A stretch of DNA of 64,000 bases from an uncultured Psychroserpens sp. (GTDB lineage Bacteria > Bacteroidota > Bacteroidia > Flavobacteriales > Flavobacteriaceae), in the NCBI GenBank assembly GCA_947488655.1, contig CANKZZ010000004.1, forward strand, positions 1 through 64,000, read 5' to 3'. The stretch's first letter is position 1. Each line of letters starts with the position of its first letter. This document shows positions 1 to 9,796 of the stretch, piece by piece. Both the position numbers and the translations under genes were made by a program. The notes beneath the pieces are model-generated. The model was not told where the DNA came from, did not search any database, and saw nothing but the letters and a program-made list of their open reading frames with translations.

Positions 1-37
1 ATGGTACTGCATTTGTGGGAGAGTAGGTCGTCGCCTT
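1..37 (+). rRNA. rrf: 5S ribosomal RNA, 3' end only
   Basis: The window opens with the 3' portion of a 5S rRNA. The GATGGTACTGC-like segment followed by GTGGGAGAGTAGGTCGTCGCC is the usual end of Bacteroidetes 5S rRNA. A strong terminator follows directly. An rRNA operon should therefore lie just left of the window. The exact 3' nucleotide (36 or 37) is not certain. Confidence 0.9.
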
Positions 38-42
38 TTTTG

Positions 43-79
43 AATCCTCAACAATTTATTTTGTTGAGGATTTTTTTTT
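43..79 (+). terminator. rRNA operon terminator
   Basis: A perfect 12-bp stem (43-54 with 61-72) around a 6-base loop is followed by a run of T. It sits a few bases after the 5S rRNA, so it ends the rRNA operon transcript. Confidence 0.92.
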
Positions 80-143
80 CTTTATTTTATTTTTTTATGT
101 GACCTTTTTTTATCTTCACATACTTAGGATTGACTATTTTATC

Positions 144-2576
144 ATGGATAATAAGGATATAAATTTAGCTTGGGATTTTGTAAACAATACAGATAGAAAT
201 GTTTTCTTAACTGGTAAGGCAGGAACTGGTAAAACTACTTTTTTACATAGTTTAAAAATGAAATCTTCAAAGAGAATGGTAGTCATTGCTCCGACAGGCG
301 TAGCTGCTATAAATGCTAAAGGGGTAACTATTCATTCTTTTTTTCAATTACCTTTTGGTCCTATATTACCTACTGCAGATTTACAATCATCATTTAATTT
401 TAAAAGAAAATTTAGTAAGATTAAGATAAATATAATACGATCTTTGGACTTACTTGTTATAGATGAGATAAGTATGGTTCGCGCTGATTTATTAGACGCG
501 ATTGATAAAACCTTAAGACGTTTTAGAAATAAAGATCTGGTATTTGGAGGTGTTCAGGTTTTGATGATTGGTGATTTACAGCAACTCTCTCCAGTGGTAA
601 ATGTTAACGAATGGGATCTATTAAAACCTTATTATAAAACCGCTTTTTTTTTTAGTAGTGTTGCATATGCTAAGTGCAATGCTATTACAGTAGAACTGCA
701 TCATATCTATAGACAAGATAATCCTATATTTATTAATATTTTAAACGAAATTAGAACTGATTCTCTATCAGTTTCTTCAGCAAAGGAACTAAATAAACAA
801 TATATTCCTGACTTTAGTCCTAATGAGAATGAGGGATATGTTTATTTAACTACCCATAATAACAAGGCAGAACGAGTAAATAATGATGAGTTAGATAAGT
901 TGAAATCCAAAACATTTATTTATTCTGCCATAATAGACGGGAAATTTCCTGAACATATATTTCCAAATAAATTTGATCTTGAATTAAAGGTTGGTGCACA
1001 AGTAATGTTTATTAAAAATGATTCATCTATAGATAAACAATATTATAATGGTAAAATTGGTAGGATCATATTATTGGATAAAGATGAAATTATTGTTAAA
1101 TGTCCAGATGATAATTATAATATTATTGTTACTCCTGCGCTATGGGAGAATATAAATTACAATATTAATCCAGAATCTAAGGAAATCGTTGAAAAAAAGA
1201 TAGGATCGTTCTCTCAGATACCATTGCGTTTAGCTTGGTCAATAACTATCCACAAAAGTCAAGGTTTAACCTTTGAAAAAGCTATCATTGACGCTCAGGG
1301 TGCATTTGCTCATGGGCAAACTTATGTCGCGCTCAGTAGATGTAAAAGTTTAGAAGGTTTAGTTCTTAAGAATAAAATTGAGTCTAATCAAATTATTAGT
1401 GACTTAAATGTAATTGACTTTAATAATTATTCAAAAGAAAATCAACCTAATGAATTGATGTTATTTAACTCTAAGTCTCAATTTCAACTTACTTTAATTT
1501 CGGAATTATTTGATTTTTATAAATTTTTATATCCAGTAAATAGAATTTTAGACATTTATTATAAAAATAAAGGAAGTATTGAAGGAGTTGTTGAAATTCC
1601 GTTAATCACCATTAAAACTACTGTGACAGAATTACTAAAAGTTGCTAATGGATTCAGTACTCAGCTTAAAGAATTAGCTAACCAACAACTACTACCAGAA
1701 GAAGATACCGTAATCCAGAATCGTTTTAAAGAAGCAATTTATTATTTTAGTAATCAAACGGAATCAATCATTGAAGCTACATACAAAACTTTTAGCTTTT
1801 CAACAGATAACAAATCAATAGAAGATGATTTAACAAAGCAATTAGACTCATTTGATCAAATACTATCCACAAAACTACTTTATTTTAATGAATTAAAAGC
1901 TGGTTTCAATTCTATCAAATTTCTTGAATTGAGAGCTCAATCCGTATTTTTAGTTAAGGATGCTCCTAAGAAACCTAGAAAATCAGTAATTGATGGTACA
2001 GCTAACGTTGAACTTTTTGAACTACTTCGCGAGTTAAGAAATACAATTGCACAAAGGGAAGATTTAATTCATTATCAAATCTTTACTCAGAAGGCTTTAT
2101 ATGCAATGTGTGAGTTACTGCCAATTTCAAAAGATGATTTAAAACAAATTCATGGTATGGGTAAGACTAGAATTGAAAAGTATGGTGCCGAAATTATTGA
2201 AGTTATACGTTTGTATTGTGAAGAAAATGATATAGACACTACTTTGAGCACCGAGATGTTTGAACCTGAGAAACCGAAGCGAAAAAAAGGAGATACAAAA
2301 AAGGAATCTCTAAATTTTTTTCAATTAGGTAAGACTATTGAAGAGATAGCAAAAATAAGAGAACTTAATATAAATACCATTATAAGTCATCTGGCTAACT
2401 ATTTACCCTCTGGAGAGATTAAAATTACAGATTTGATGTCTCAAGAGCATTTTAATGAATTAAAAGAATCCATTCCAAAATATAAGTTTGATAATCTATC
2501 AGATTTAAAACATCAAATTGACGATAAATATACTTATGGAGAATTAAGATTGGTCTTAGATCATCTTTCAACATAA
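144..2576 (+). CDS. PIF1-like DNA helicase with HRDC and C-terminal helix-turn-helix domains
   Basis: This is a superfamily 1 helicase of the PIF1/RecD2 type, expected to unwind DNA in the cytoplasm. With ATG 144 as start, Walker A is GKAGTGKT at residues 24-31. Walker B is the VIDEISM segment, followed by GDLQQLSPV and, near residue 380, the late motif containing HKSQG and VALSR. A HRDC-like segment lies around residues 630-690, and the last 70 residues look like the helicase-associated HTH_40 domain. The open frame extends upstream to a GTG at 99, but that would start only 20 bases after the terminator and add an unlike hydrophobic leader, so ATG 144 is preferred. Family assignment is firm; the biological role (repair or replication) is inferred. 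Confidence 0.9.
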   Translation: MDNKDINLAWDFVNNTDRNVFLTGKAGTGKTTFLHSLKMKSSKRMVVIAPTGVAAINAKGVTIHSFFQLPFGPILPTADLQSSFNFKRKFSKIKINIIRSLDLLVIDEISMVRADLLDAIDKTLRRFRNKDLVFGGVQVLMIGDLQQLSPVVNVNEWDLLKPYYKTAFFFSSVAYAKCNAITVELHHIYRQDNPIFINILNEIRTDSLSVSSAKELNKQYIPDFSPNENEGYVYLTTHNNKAERVNNDELDKLKSKTFIYSAIIDGKFPEHIFPNKFDLELKVGAQVMFIKNDSSIDKQYYNGKIGRIILLDKDEIIVKCPDDNYNIIVTPALWENINYNINPESKEIVEKKIGSFSQIPLRLAWSITIHKSQGLTFEKAIIDAQGAFAHGQTYVALSRCKSLEGLVLKNKIESNQIISDLNVIDFNNYSKENQPNELMLFNSKSQFQLTLISELFDFYKFLYPVNRILDIYYKNKGSIEGVVEIPLITIKTTVTELLKVANGFSTQLKELANQQLLPEEDTVIQNRFKEAIYYFSNQTESIIEATYKTFSFSTDNKSIEDDLTKQLDSFDQILSTKLLYFNELKAGFNSIKFLELRAQSVFLVKDAPKKPRKSVIDGTANVELFELLRELRNTIAQREDLIHYQIFTQKALYAMCELLPISKDDLKQIHGMGKTRIEKYGAEIIEVIRLYCEENDIDTTLSTEMFEPEKPKRKKGDTKKESLNFFQLGKTIEEIAKIRELNINTIISHLANYLPSGEIKITDLMSQEHFNELKESIPKYKFDNLSDLKHQIDDKYTYGELRLVLDHLST

Positions 2577-2612
2577 AAAAGGCTTTAAAATAAATTTTAA
2601 AGCCTTTTTTTT
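2575..2612. terminator. bidirectional terminator between convergent genes
   Basis: A perfect 10-bp stem (2581-2590 with 2595-2604) with a 4-base loop has A-rich DNA on the left and T-rich DNA on the right. It can therefore end both the helicase gene (plus) and the acyl-CoA dehydrogenase gene (minus). Confidence 0.9.
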
Positions 2613-2627
2613 ATGTAAAAACTATTA

Positions 2628-3770
2628 TTATCCTTTAATTACACCTCTAGAAATTACAATTTTTTGAATTTCCGAAGTACCCTCATAAATTTGTGTAATT
2701 TTTGCATCACGCATTAAACGTTCAACATGATAGTCTTTTACAAAACCATTTCCACCATGTATTTGAACCGCTTCTACCGTTTGTTCCATTGCAACTTTAC
2801 TAGCATATAGCTTTGCCATTGCACTAGACATATCGTAGTTGTTACCTTGATCTTTGTCCCACGCAGCCTTCATTACGAGCATACGCGCAGCTTCTATCTC
2901 TGTGTACATATCTGCTAATTTAAACGCTATAGCTTGGTGGTTACAAATTTCGGTTCCAAAAGCTTTACGTTCTTTAGAATATTTTAAAGCTAATTCATAA
3001 GCACCAGAAGCAATACCTAATGCTTGTGCAGCAATACCAATACGTCCGCCCGAAAGAGTTTTCATCGCAAATTTAAAACCAAAACCATCATCTCCAATTC
3101 TATTTTCTTTAGGCACTTTTACATCATTAAATTGTAATGTATGAGTATCACTACCTCTTATTCCCAATTTATCTTCTTTTGGTCCTATATCAAAACCATC
3201 CATCCCCTTTTCTACAATAAAAGCATTTATACCTCTATGACCTTTATCTCTATCTGTTTGGGCTATAACTAGATATACCTCGGCTCTACCACCATTTGTA
3301 ATCCAGTTTTTTGTACCGTTTATCACATAATGATCTCCTTTATCAATCGCGGTTGTTGCTTGAGATGTTGCATCACTACCAGCTTCAGGCTCACTTAAAC
3401 AAAATGCACCAATACATTGACCGGTTGCTAATTTTGTCAAGTATTTTTGCTTTTGTTCTTCAGTACCATATGCTTCTAAACCATAGCATACCAAAGAGTT
3501 ATTAACAGAAACCATTACAGATGCAGAAGCGTCAATCTTAGATAATTCTTCCATAATTAGAACATATGAAATAGCATCCATTCCGCTTCCACCGTATTTA
3601 GGATCTACCATAATTCCCATAAAACCAAGGTCACCCATTTTGCGAACAAGTTCTTCAGGAAAAGTTTGAGCATTATCGCGTTCTATAACGCCAGGAAGTA
3701 ATTCGGTTTGAGCAAAATCACGAGCTGCATCGCGTATCATGATATGTTCTTCAGTTAAGCTAAAATCCAT
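2628..3770 (-). CDS. acyl-CoA dehydrogenase
   Basis: A 380-residue FAD-dependent acyl-CoA dehydrogenase, the usual full length of the family. It catalyses alpha-beta oxidation of an acyl-CoA and passes electrons to ETF. The N-terminal helical domain begins MDFSLTEEH. The FAD/substrate segment AFCLSEPEAGSDA lies near residue 130, and WITNG near 156. The C-terminal IYEGTSEIQ near residue 363 carries the catalytic glutamate typical of short-chain and butyryl-CoA dehydrogenases. It is a single gene, convergent with the helicase and divergent from anmK. Chain-length preference cannot be read from the sequence. Confidence 0.93.
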   Translation of the reverse strand: MDFSLTEEHIMIRDAARDFAQTELLPGVIERDNAQTFPEELVRKMGDLGFMGIMVDPKYGGSGMDAISYVLIMEELSKIDASASVMVSVNNSLVCYGLEAYGTEEQKQKYLTKLATGQCIGAFCLSEPEAGSDATSQATTAIDKGDHYVINGTKNWITNGGRAEVYLVIAQTDRDKGHRGINAFIVEKGMDGFDIGPKEDKLGIRGSDTHTLQFNDVKVPKENRIGDDGFGFKFAMKTLSGGRIGIAAQALGIASGAYELALKYSKERKAFGTEICNHQAIAFKLADMYTEIEAARMLVMKAAWDKDQGNNYDMSSAMAKLYASKVAMEQTVEAVQIHGGNGFVKDYHVERLMRDAKITQIYEGTSEIQKIVISRGVIKG

Positions 3771-3862
3771 AGTTTAATTATATTATTGAATTGATAAAAA
3801 ATGATTGCAAAGGTAAGTCTTTATTAGGAAAATTTCAATCGTTATAGTTATTTTTACAGAAT

Positions 3863-4921
3863 ATGACAAAATCAACTTATAATATTGTCGGTATAATGTC
3901 TGGTACCTCGTTAGACGGTATTGATCTCGCACATATTTCGTTTAGTTTTAACAATAAATGGTCTTTTGAAATTCATGAAGCAGAGACAATTTCATATACC
4001 CAATACTGGAAAAACACTTTAGCCAACTTAGTTAATTTTGATTTACAAACTCTTAAATCAATAGATCAAGAGTATACTGTATACTTAGCACAGGTTATAA
4101 ATGTTTTTCTTCGGAAAAATCAACTAACAAAACTTGATGCCATTTGTTCACATGGACATACAGCATTACACCAACCAGAACAAAAACTTACATACCAAAT
4201 AGGAAATTTACCGCAATTGGCAACTCTAGTTAATAATACTGTTGTTTGTGATTTTAGAACTCAAGATGTTGCGTTAAACGGTCAAGGTGCACCTCTAGTT
4301 CCTATTGGAGATCGGTTATTATTTTCTCAGTTTGATTATTGTATTAATTTAGGTGGTTTTGCAAATATTTCTTCCGAAATAAATCGATCAAGAATTGCAT
4401 ATGATATTTGTCCGGTAAATATAGTAATGAATCGTTATGCCAAAAAAAAGGGATTCGATTATGATAAAGGTGGAGCGATTGCAAAATCTGGAATAGTTAA
4501 TTCTAATTTATTAAACCAGCTAAATAATTTAGATTATTACAAAGATCAACCTCCAAAATCTTTAGGCTTAGAATGGGTAGACTTGCATGTGTTTCCTGTT
4601 TTAGAAGTTTTTAATCTTTCCGAAGAAAACATTTTAAGAACGTTTATTGAGCACATTGCAATTCAAATCTCTAAAGCTATTGAGCCCAATTCTAGAGTTT
4701 TATTTACAGGTGGAGGGACATTCAACGATTTTTTATTGGAGCGTATTAGGTTTCATAATAAGTTTGAATTAATTAAACCTTCTATAAAAATTATTGAATA
4801 TAAAGAGGCTCTAATTTTTGCACTTTTAGGTGTTTTAAAGCTAAATGGAGAAGTCAATTGCTTGGCAAGTGTTACTGGAGCAGATTTTGACCATTCGTCT
4901 GGAGTAATATTTAATCCATAA
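3863..4921 (+). CDS. anmK: anhydro-N-acetylmuramic acid kinase
   Basis: AnmK phosphorylates and opens 1,6-anhydro-MurNAc during cell-wall recycling. The N-terminal phosphate-binding motif GIMSGTSLDGIDLA at residues 10-23 is diagnostic. HGHTALHQP follows near residue 93, INLGGFANIS near 160 and FTGGGTFNDF near 280. The 352-residue length is normal. It is transcribed away from the acyl-CoA dehydrogenase, with about 90 bp between the start codons. Confidence 0.94.
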   Translation: MTKSTYNIVGIMSGTSLDGIDLAHISFSFNNKWSFEIHEAETISYTQYWKNTLANLVNFDLQTLKSIDQEYTVYLAQVINVFLRKNQLTKLDAICSHGHTALHQPEQKLTYQIGNLPQLATLVNNTVVCDFRTQDVALNGQGAPLVPIGDRLLFSQFDYCINLGGFANISSEINRSRIAYDICPVNIVMNRYAKKKGFDYDKGGAIAKSGIVNSNLLNQLNNLDYYKDQPPKSLGLEWVDLHVFPVLEVFNLSEENILRTFIEHIAIQISKAIEPNSRVLFTGGGTFNDFLLERIRFHNKFELIKPSIKIIEYKEALIFALLGVLKLNGEVNCLASVTGADFDHSSGVIFNP

Positions 4922-4960
4922 AAATATTATAAAATTTATACAAAGCGATTTTTAGTTTTT

Positions 4961-4968
4961 TATATTTG
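4961..4968 (+). promoter_or_regulatory. candidate -7 promoter element upstream of the dehydrogenase gene
   Basis: TATATTTG matches the Bacteroidetes -7 consensus TAnnTTTG about 105 bp before the start codon. No convincing -33 TTG is visible at the expected spacing, so this is only a candidate. Confidence 0.3.
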
Positions 4969-5073
4969 TTAGAACTAACAGAAAATAAAAAAAATCTTAA
5001 ATGAATCAACTTTAACTACTCTTTTATTTACTATACAAATTCTATAAAGTTAACAACGATTCAAAGTATATAA

Positions 5074-6300
5074 ATGAAAGATTTACTACAAAAATACGAA
5101 GACAAAACACCCGAAATTATTTTTAATTGGAAAGATCCAGAAACAGAAGCCGAAGGTTGGACAGTTATAAACTCCCTACGTGGAGGAGCAGCTGGAGGAG
5201 GAACTAGAATGCGAAAAGGCCTTGATATGAATGAGGTTTTATCTCTGGCAAAAACCATGGAAGTTAAATTTACAGTTTCTGGTCCAGCAATTGGAGGTGC
5301 AAAATCTGGTATTAATTTTGACCCCAAAGATCCAAGAAAAAAAGGCGTTTTAGAACGTTGGTATAAAGCAGTTTCTCCATTATTAAAAAGTTATTATGGT
5401 ACTGGAGGAGATTTAAATGTCGATGAAATTCACGAGGTTATTCCAATTACCGAAGAGAGTGGTGTTTGGCATCCTCAAGAAGGTGTTTTTGAAGGTCATT
5501 TTAAACCAACTATAGCAGATAAAATTAACCGTATTGGTCAATTAAGACACGGTGTTATAAAGGTTATAGAAAACCCAAAATACTCTCCAAGTGTTTCAAA
5601 AAAATATACAGTAGCAGATATGATTACTGGTTTTGGTGTTGCAGAAGCTGCAAAACACTTTTATGATGTGCATGGAGATTCAATCATTGGTAAACGTGCT
5701 ATTGTACAAGGTTTTGGTAATGTAGGTGCAGCTGCAGCATTTTACTTGTCTCAAATGGGAGCAAAAGTAGTTGGTATTATTGATATTGTTGGAGGTTTAA
5801 TTAATGAAGATGGATTTTCTTTCGAAGAAATTACAAATTTATATTTAAACAAATCTGGCAATACATTGGTAAGCGACCAGCTCATTCCTTTTTCAGAAAT
5901 GAACGAAAAAATCTGGTCTCTAGAAACCGAGATTTTTGCACCATGTGCAGCCTCGAGATTGATTACGCAAGATCAAATTGATCAAATGATACATACAGGT
6001 CTAGAAGTAATTTCATGTGGTGCTAACGTACCATTTGCAGATAAAGAAATTTTCTTCGGAAGCATTATGGAGCATACAGATAATAAAGTTAGTCTTATAC
6101 CAGATTTTATTTCTAACTGTGGTATGGCAAGAGTGTTTGCCTATTTCATGGAAAGAAAGGTACAAATGACCGACGAAGCTATTTTTAATGATACTTCAGA
6201 AATAATAAATAAAGCTATTAAAAAAGTTTACGATAAAAACCAATCCAAAACCGGTATTAGCGCTACTGCTTTTGAAATTGCATTAACACAATTAATATAA
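5074..6300 (+). CDS. Glu/Leu/Phe/Val family amino-acid dehydrogenase
   Basis: An NAD(P)-dependent oxidative deaminase of the Glu/Leu/Phe/Val dehydrogenase superfamily. The N-terminal domain has RGGAAGGGTRM near residue 36 and the substrate-loop motif GPAIGGAKSGI near residue 70. A Rossmann domain follows, with VQGFGNVGAAAAFYLS near residue 210. At 408 residues it is close to the leucine/phenylalanine-type dehydrogenases. Substrate cannot be fixed from the sequence. It is ten bases upstream of nhaD and is probably cotranscribed with it. Confidence 0.9.
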   Translation: MKDLLQKYEDKTPEIIFNWKDPETEAEGWTVINSLRGGAAGGGTRMRKGLDMNEVLSLAKTMEVKFTVSGPAIGGAKSGINFDPKDPRKKGVLERWYKAVSPLLKSYYGTGGDLNVDEIHEVIPITEESGVWHPQEGVFEGHFKPTIADKINRIGQLRHGVIKVIENPKYSPSVSKKYTVADMITGFGVAEAAKHFYDVHGDSIIGKRAIVQGFGNVGAAAAFYLSQMGAKVVGIIDIVGGLINEDGFSFEEITNLYLNKSGNTLVSDQLIPFSEMNEKIWSLETEIFAPCAASRLITQDQIDQMIHTGLEVISCGANVPFADKEIFFGSIMEHTDNKVSLIPDFISNCGMARVFAYFMERKVQMTDEAIFNDTSEIINKAIKKVYDKNQSKTGISATAFEIALTQLI

Positions 6301-6310
6301 TCCCAACCCT

Positions 6311-7708
6311 ATGGAAACAATAATAATATTAGTATTTGTTTTAGGCTACTTAGCCATAACTGTAGAACACAGTATAAAAATTGATAAATTAATCCCTGCT
6401 TTAGTTATGATGGCTATAAGTTGGGCATTGATTTCATTAGGTATCGATTCTTTTCCACAATGGTTTGACTCAGCAAATCATGGGTTAGTAGAAGGCTTTG
6501 CAGATCTTGGTCATGAGAGCAAAATGCACTGGATGGAAGAAACTTTACTCCATCACTTAGGTAAAACTGCAGAGATTTTAGTTTTCCTCTTGGGAGCAAT
6601 GACAATTGTTGAGATTATAGATTATTTTGATGGTTTCTCAACGATAAAAAGCTTTATAAAAACTAAAAGTAAAAAGAAAATACTCTGGATTTTTGGGTTC
6701 TTAGCATTTTTCTTATCTGCCATTATTGATAATTTAACAGCAACAATAGTTTTAATTTCTATACTACAAAAATTAGTTAATGATAGAAACGTACGTATAT
6801 GGTATGCAGGTTTAATTATCATTGCAGCAAATGCTGGAGGTGCATGGTCTCCAATTGGAGATGTTACTACAACTATGTTGTGGATTGGTAAAAAAGTAAC
6901 TACAGGTCATTTATTTGTATACCTGTTTTTACCATCACTAATTTGTATGTTAGTACCTTATTTAATTGCTTCATTTATGCCAGCATTTAAAGGTAATTTA
7001 GATCAAAGCACAGAGGATGTACAAGATAAACCTAAAAGTAAATTTAGCTCTACAATGCTTTATTTAGGTTTAGGTGGTATTGTATCTGTACCAATTTTTA
7101 AAACAGTAACTCATTTGCCTCCATATGTTGGTATGATGCTAGCACTTGGTATTGTTGCCATCTTTGCAGAGATATATAGTAACTCTAAGTTTAGTATTTC
7201 TAGTCATGATTCTGAAGAGAGTGATGCACACGCTCATCATAGTCCAGTACATCATTCTTTATCTAAGATTGAATTACCTAGTATTTTATTTTTCCTTGGA
7301 ATATTAATGGCAGTTGCAGCATTAGAATCGCTAGGTATTTTATTCGGATTTGCTGGTACTCTTCAAGATACCATGCCAATGTTAGGTACAGAGCTACATC
7401 ATGGTGGAGTTTCAGATTTAGTGGTATTGCTATTAGGAGTAGGATCTGCTGTAATTGATAATGTACCATTAGTTGCTGCTAGTTTAGGTATGTTTACCGA
7501 GCCAACAGATAACGAACTATGGCATTTCATAGCTTACTCAGCAGGAACTGGAGGAAGTATGTTAATCATTGGTTCTGCTGCAGGAGTTGTTGCTATGGGA
7601 ATGGAAAAAATTGACTTTTTCTGGTACTTAAAGAAAATATCTTGGTTGGCATTAATAGGGTTCTTAGCAGGAGCTGTAGTATTTATGTTTACTAGAACAA
7701 TTTTCTAG
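6311..7708 (+). CDS. nhaD: NhaD-type sodium/proton antiporter
   Basis: A 465-residue polytopic membrane protein of the NhaD family, expected to export Na+ in exchange for H+. The conserved SAIIDNLTATIVLI segment lies near residue 137, NAGGAWSPIGDVTTTMLW near 175 and AVIDNVPLVAAS near 380. A histidine-rich hydrophilic loop (about residues 297-318) lies between membrane halves. A Na+ pump of this kind fits a marine or salt-exposed flavobacterium. It starts 10 bp after the dehydrogenase stop. Confidence 0.92.
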   Translation: METIIILVFVLGYLAITVEHSIKIDKLIPALVMMAISWALISLGIDSFPQWFDSANHGLVEGFADLGHESKMHWMEETLLHHLGKTAEILVFLLGAMTIVEIIDYFDGFSTIKSFIKTKSKKKILWIFGFLAFFLSAIIDNLTATIVLISILQKLVNDRNVRIWYAGLIIIAANAGGAWSPIGDVTTTMLWIGKKVTTGHLFVYLFLPSLICMLVPYLIASFMPAFKGNLDQSTEDVQDKPKSKFSSTMLYLGLGGIVSVPIFKTVTHLPPYVGMMLALGIVAIFAEIYSNSKFSISSHDSEESDAHAHHSPVHHSLSKIELPSILFFLGILMAVAALESLGILFGFAGTLQDTMPMLGTELHHGGVSDLVVLLLGVGSAVIDNVPLVAASLGMFTEPTDNELWHFIAYSAGTGGSMLIIGSAAGVVAMGMEKIDFFWYLKKISWLALIGFLAGAVVFMFTRTIF

Positions 7709-7774
7709 TTATATACTTTCAGTAAAAAACAAACGTTATAAATACAGTAAAAATTAATTTTCAATTTTTAAAAT

Positions 7775-8470
7775 ATGATATTACAAAGTAATATTCAGGA
7801 TGGAGCAGAAGTCTTAACAGATGGAGAACCAGTAGAAAAAACATTATCTATCATTGAGCTTATTAGTAGTGGTGGCTTTGCAGGTCAAATAATCATCGCT
7901 ATTTTATTTGTGATGTTAATATTTGCAATCTATATTTATTTTGAGCGTTTATTTGCTATCAAAGCAGCTTCTCAAATAGATTCTAACTTCATGAATCAAA
8001 TAAAAGATCATGTAAGTAATGGTAAAATTGATTCGGCACAAATGTTATGTGCACAAGTTAACACACCAGTTTCTAGACTTATTAATAAAGGTATTACGCG
8101 TATAGGTAAACCATTAGAAGATATAAATACAGCTATTGAAAACGCTGGTAGATTAGAAATTTATGGTTTAGAGAAAAACGTAAGTATTTTGGCAACGATC
8201 TCTGGTGTTGCGCCAATGATTGGGTTTCTTGGTACCGTAGTTGGTATGATTTTAGCAATTTTTGAACTTGCAAATGCAGGTGGTACTATACAAATGGATG
8301 TATTGGCAAGTGGTCTATATACAGCAATGACAACAACGGTTGCAGGACTTATTGTAGGTATCGTAGGTTATATGGCTTACAATCATCTTGTTGTTAAAAC
8401 AGATAAAGTTGTGTATCAAATGGAAGCAAACTCTCTAGAGTTTTTAGATCACTTAAACGAGCCTATTTAA
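7775..8470 (+). CDS. exbB: MotA/TolQ/ExbB proton channel protein
   Basis: A 231-residue ExbB/TolQ-family inner-membrane protein. Three hydrophobic segments are visible, near residues 35-60, 130-155 and 175-200. The conserved GVAPMIGFLGTVVGM motif lies in the second. It forms the proton-driven motor with the ExbD protein that follows; its stop codon shares one base with the ATG of exbD. With the downstream TonB gene this is a complete energy-transducing set for outer-membrane TonB-dependent receptors. Confidence 0.93.
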   Translation: MILQSNIQDGAEVLTDGEPVEKTLSIIELISSGGFAGQIIIAILFVMLIFAIYIYFERLFAIKAASQIDSNFMNQIKDHVSNGKIDSAQMLCAQVNTPVSRLINKGITRIGKPLEDINTAIENAGRLEIYGLEKNVSILATISGVAPMIGFLGTVVGMILAIFELANAGGTIQMDVLASGLYTAMTTTVAGLIVGIVGYMAYNHLVVKTDKVVYQMEANSLEFLDHLNEPI

Positions 8471-8865
8471 TGAATTTAAGAGGAAGAAATAAAGTAACAC
8501 CTGAGTTCAATATGTCGTCAATGACAGATATTGTGTTCTTGTTATTGATATTTTTTATGATAGCTTCAACATTAGTAACTACTAATGCGATAGATATTTT
8601 ACTACCAACAGCAAGTGGTAAAACCGAAAATAAGAAATCTGTTGCTGTGAGTATAAAAAAAGATTTGACCTATTACATTGATCAAAATCGAGTAGGAGAG
8701 AGTGTGTTAGAAAACGAATTAATCTCTTTACTATCAACAAAAGATGAACCAATTATTGTATTGCGCGCAGAAAAATCTGTACCTGTAGAAAATGTGGTTA
8801 AGGTAATGGATATTGCCAATAGAAATAAATTTAAAGTTATTTTGGCAGTTAAGCCAGGTAATTAA
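8470..8865 (+). CDS. exbD: ExbD/TolR biopolymer transport protein
   Basis: A 131-residue ExbD/TolR protein with a short cytoplasmic N-terminus, one membrane helix near residues 20-40 preceded by SMTDIVFLLLIFFM, and a periplasmic C-terminal domain. The aspartate of TDIVFL is the conserved proton-path residue of the family. Its start overlaps the exbB stop by one base. Confidence 0.93.
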   Translation: MNLRGRNKVTPEFNMSSMTDIVFLLLIFFMIASTLVTTNAIDILLPTASGKTENKKSVAVSIKKDLTYYIDQNRVGESVLENELISLLSTKDEPIIVLRAEKSVPVENVVKVMDIANRNKFKVILAVKPGN

Positions 8866-8925
8866 AAACCTAATTTTTTTTTCTTCGGAATAGATCTTGC
8901 ATAGATTACTGTATAAATTAAACAG

Positions 8926-9795
8926 ATGAAGTATTTAGAAACCAAACATGAACAAAATTCAGCTAAGATTACTGCATTGATAGCAGTAATTCTAGTATTG
9001 CTGTTATTTGTTATGGGAAGTACTTATATGGATCCGCCAGAAGAATATGGTGTTGCTGTGAATTTTGGTAATTCTGAAGTTGGTTCTGGAAAAATTCAAC
9101 CAACTCAACCTGTAAAATCTATAGTAAACGAAGAAGTTGTAAAAGAAGAAAGGCAAGCTGAAAGGGTTGAAGAAGTTACGAAACCTACTGAAGCAAGTAG
9201 TAAAGCAGAAGATGTAATGACCAACGAATCTGCAGAAGCCATAGCAATTAAAAAAGCAAAAGAAGCAAAGGCTAAAGCTGACGCTAAGGCAAAAGCAGAT
9301 GCAGAACGTAATGAAAAATTACGTAAAGAAGCCGAAGCTAAAAAAGCCAAAGAAGAACAAGATAAAAAGGATAAACTCGATGCTCTAATTGGAGGTGTTA
9401 AAAATGCCGATGGACCAGCAAATGGAGGAGAAGGACCTGGTGATGGTTCAGGAGATGAAGGGCAATTAGATGGTAGTCCTTACGCACCTTATAATGGTAC
9501 TCCAGGATCTGGAAATGGTGGAGTTGGTTATGGTTTAAATGGACGTGGAAAACCCTCATTCAAATTATATGATGGCTGTGAAAATCAATATGGTAAGATT
9601 ATGGTTGATATTGTTGTTGATAGAAGCGGTAAAGTTATTGAAGCAACACCAGGAGTAAGAGGAAGTAATAATGCAACTTCTTGTTTGAAAGAACAAGCAA
9701 AAAAAATAGCGATGTCTTACAAATGGCCAGCAAATTCTAAAGCACCTGCAAGACAATTTGGTAAAGTGGTCGTTAATTTTTCTCCTACCAATTAA
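8926..9795 (+). CDS. TonB-like energy transducer
   Basis: A 289-residue protein with an N-terminal membrane helix (about residues 15-33) and a long charged Lys/Glu/Ala-rich periplasmic spacer rich in KAKEAKAKADAKAKAD-like repeats. A glycine-rich linker and a C-terminal domain of about 80 residues follow (KIMVDIVVDRSGKV, then YKWPAN). This is the TonB/TolA plan. It follows exbB and exbD by 60 bp and should link the ExbBD motor to outer-membrane receptors. TonB and TolA roles cannot be separated from the sequence. Confidence 0.87.
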   Translation: MKYLETKHEQNSAKITALIAVILVLLLFVMGSTYMDPPEEYGVAVNFGNSEVGSGKIQPTQPVKSIVNEEVVKEERQAERVEEVTKPTEASSKAEDVMTNESAEAIAIKKAKEAKAKADAKAKADAERNEKLRKEAEAKKAKEEQDKKDKLDALIGGVKNADGPANGGEGPGDGSGDEGQLDGSPYAPYNGTPGSGNGGVGYGLNGRGKPSFKLYDGCENQYGKIMVDIVVDRSGKVIEATPGVRGSNNATSCLKEQAKKIAMSYKWPANSKAPARQFGKVVVNFSPTN

Positions 9796-9796
9796 A

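Noticed and set aside
99-143. Upstream GTG start of the PIF1-like helicase
   Set aside because: The added 15 residues are not helicase-like and begin 20 bases after the rRNA terminator; the ATG at 144 gives the usual N-terminus.
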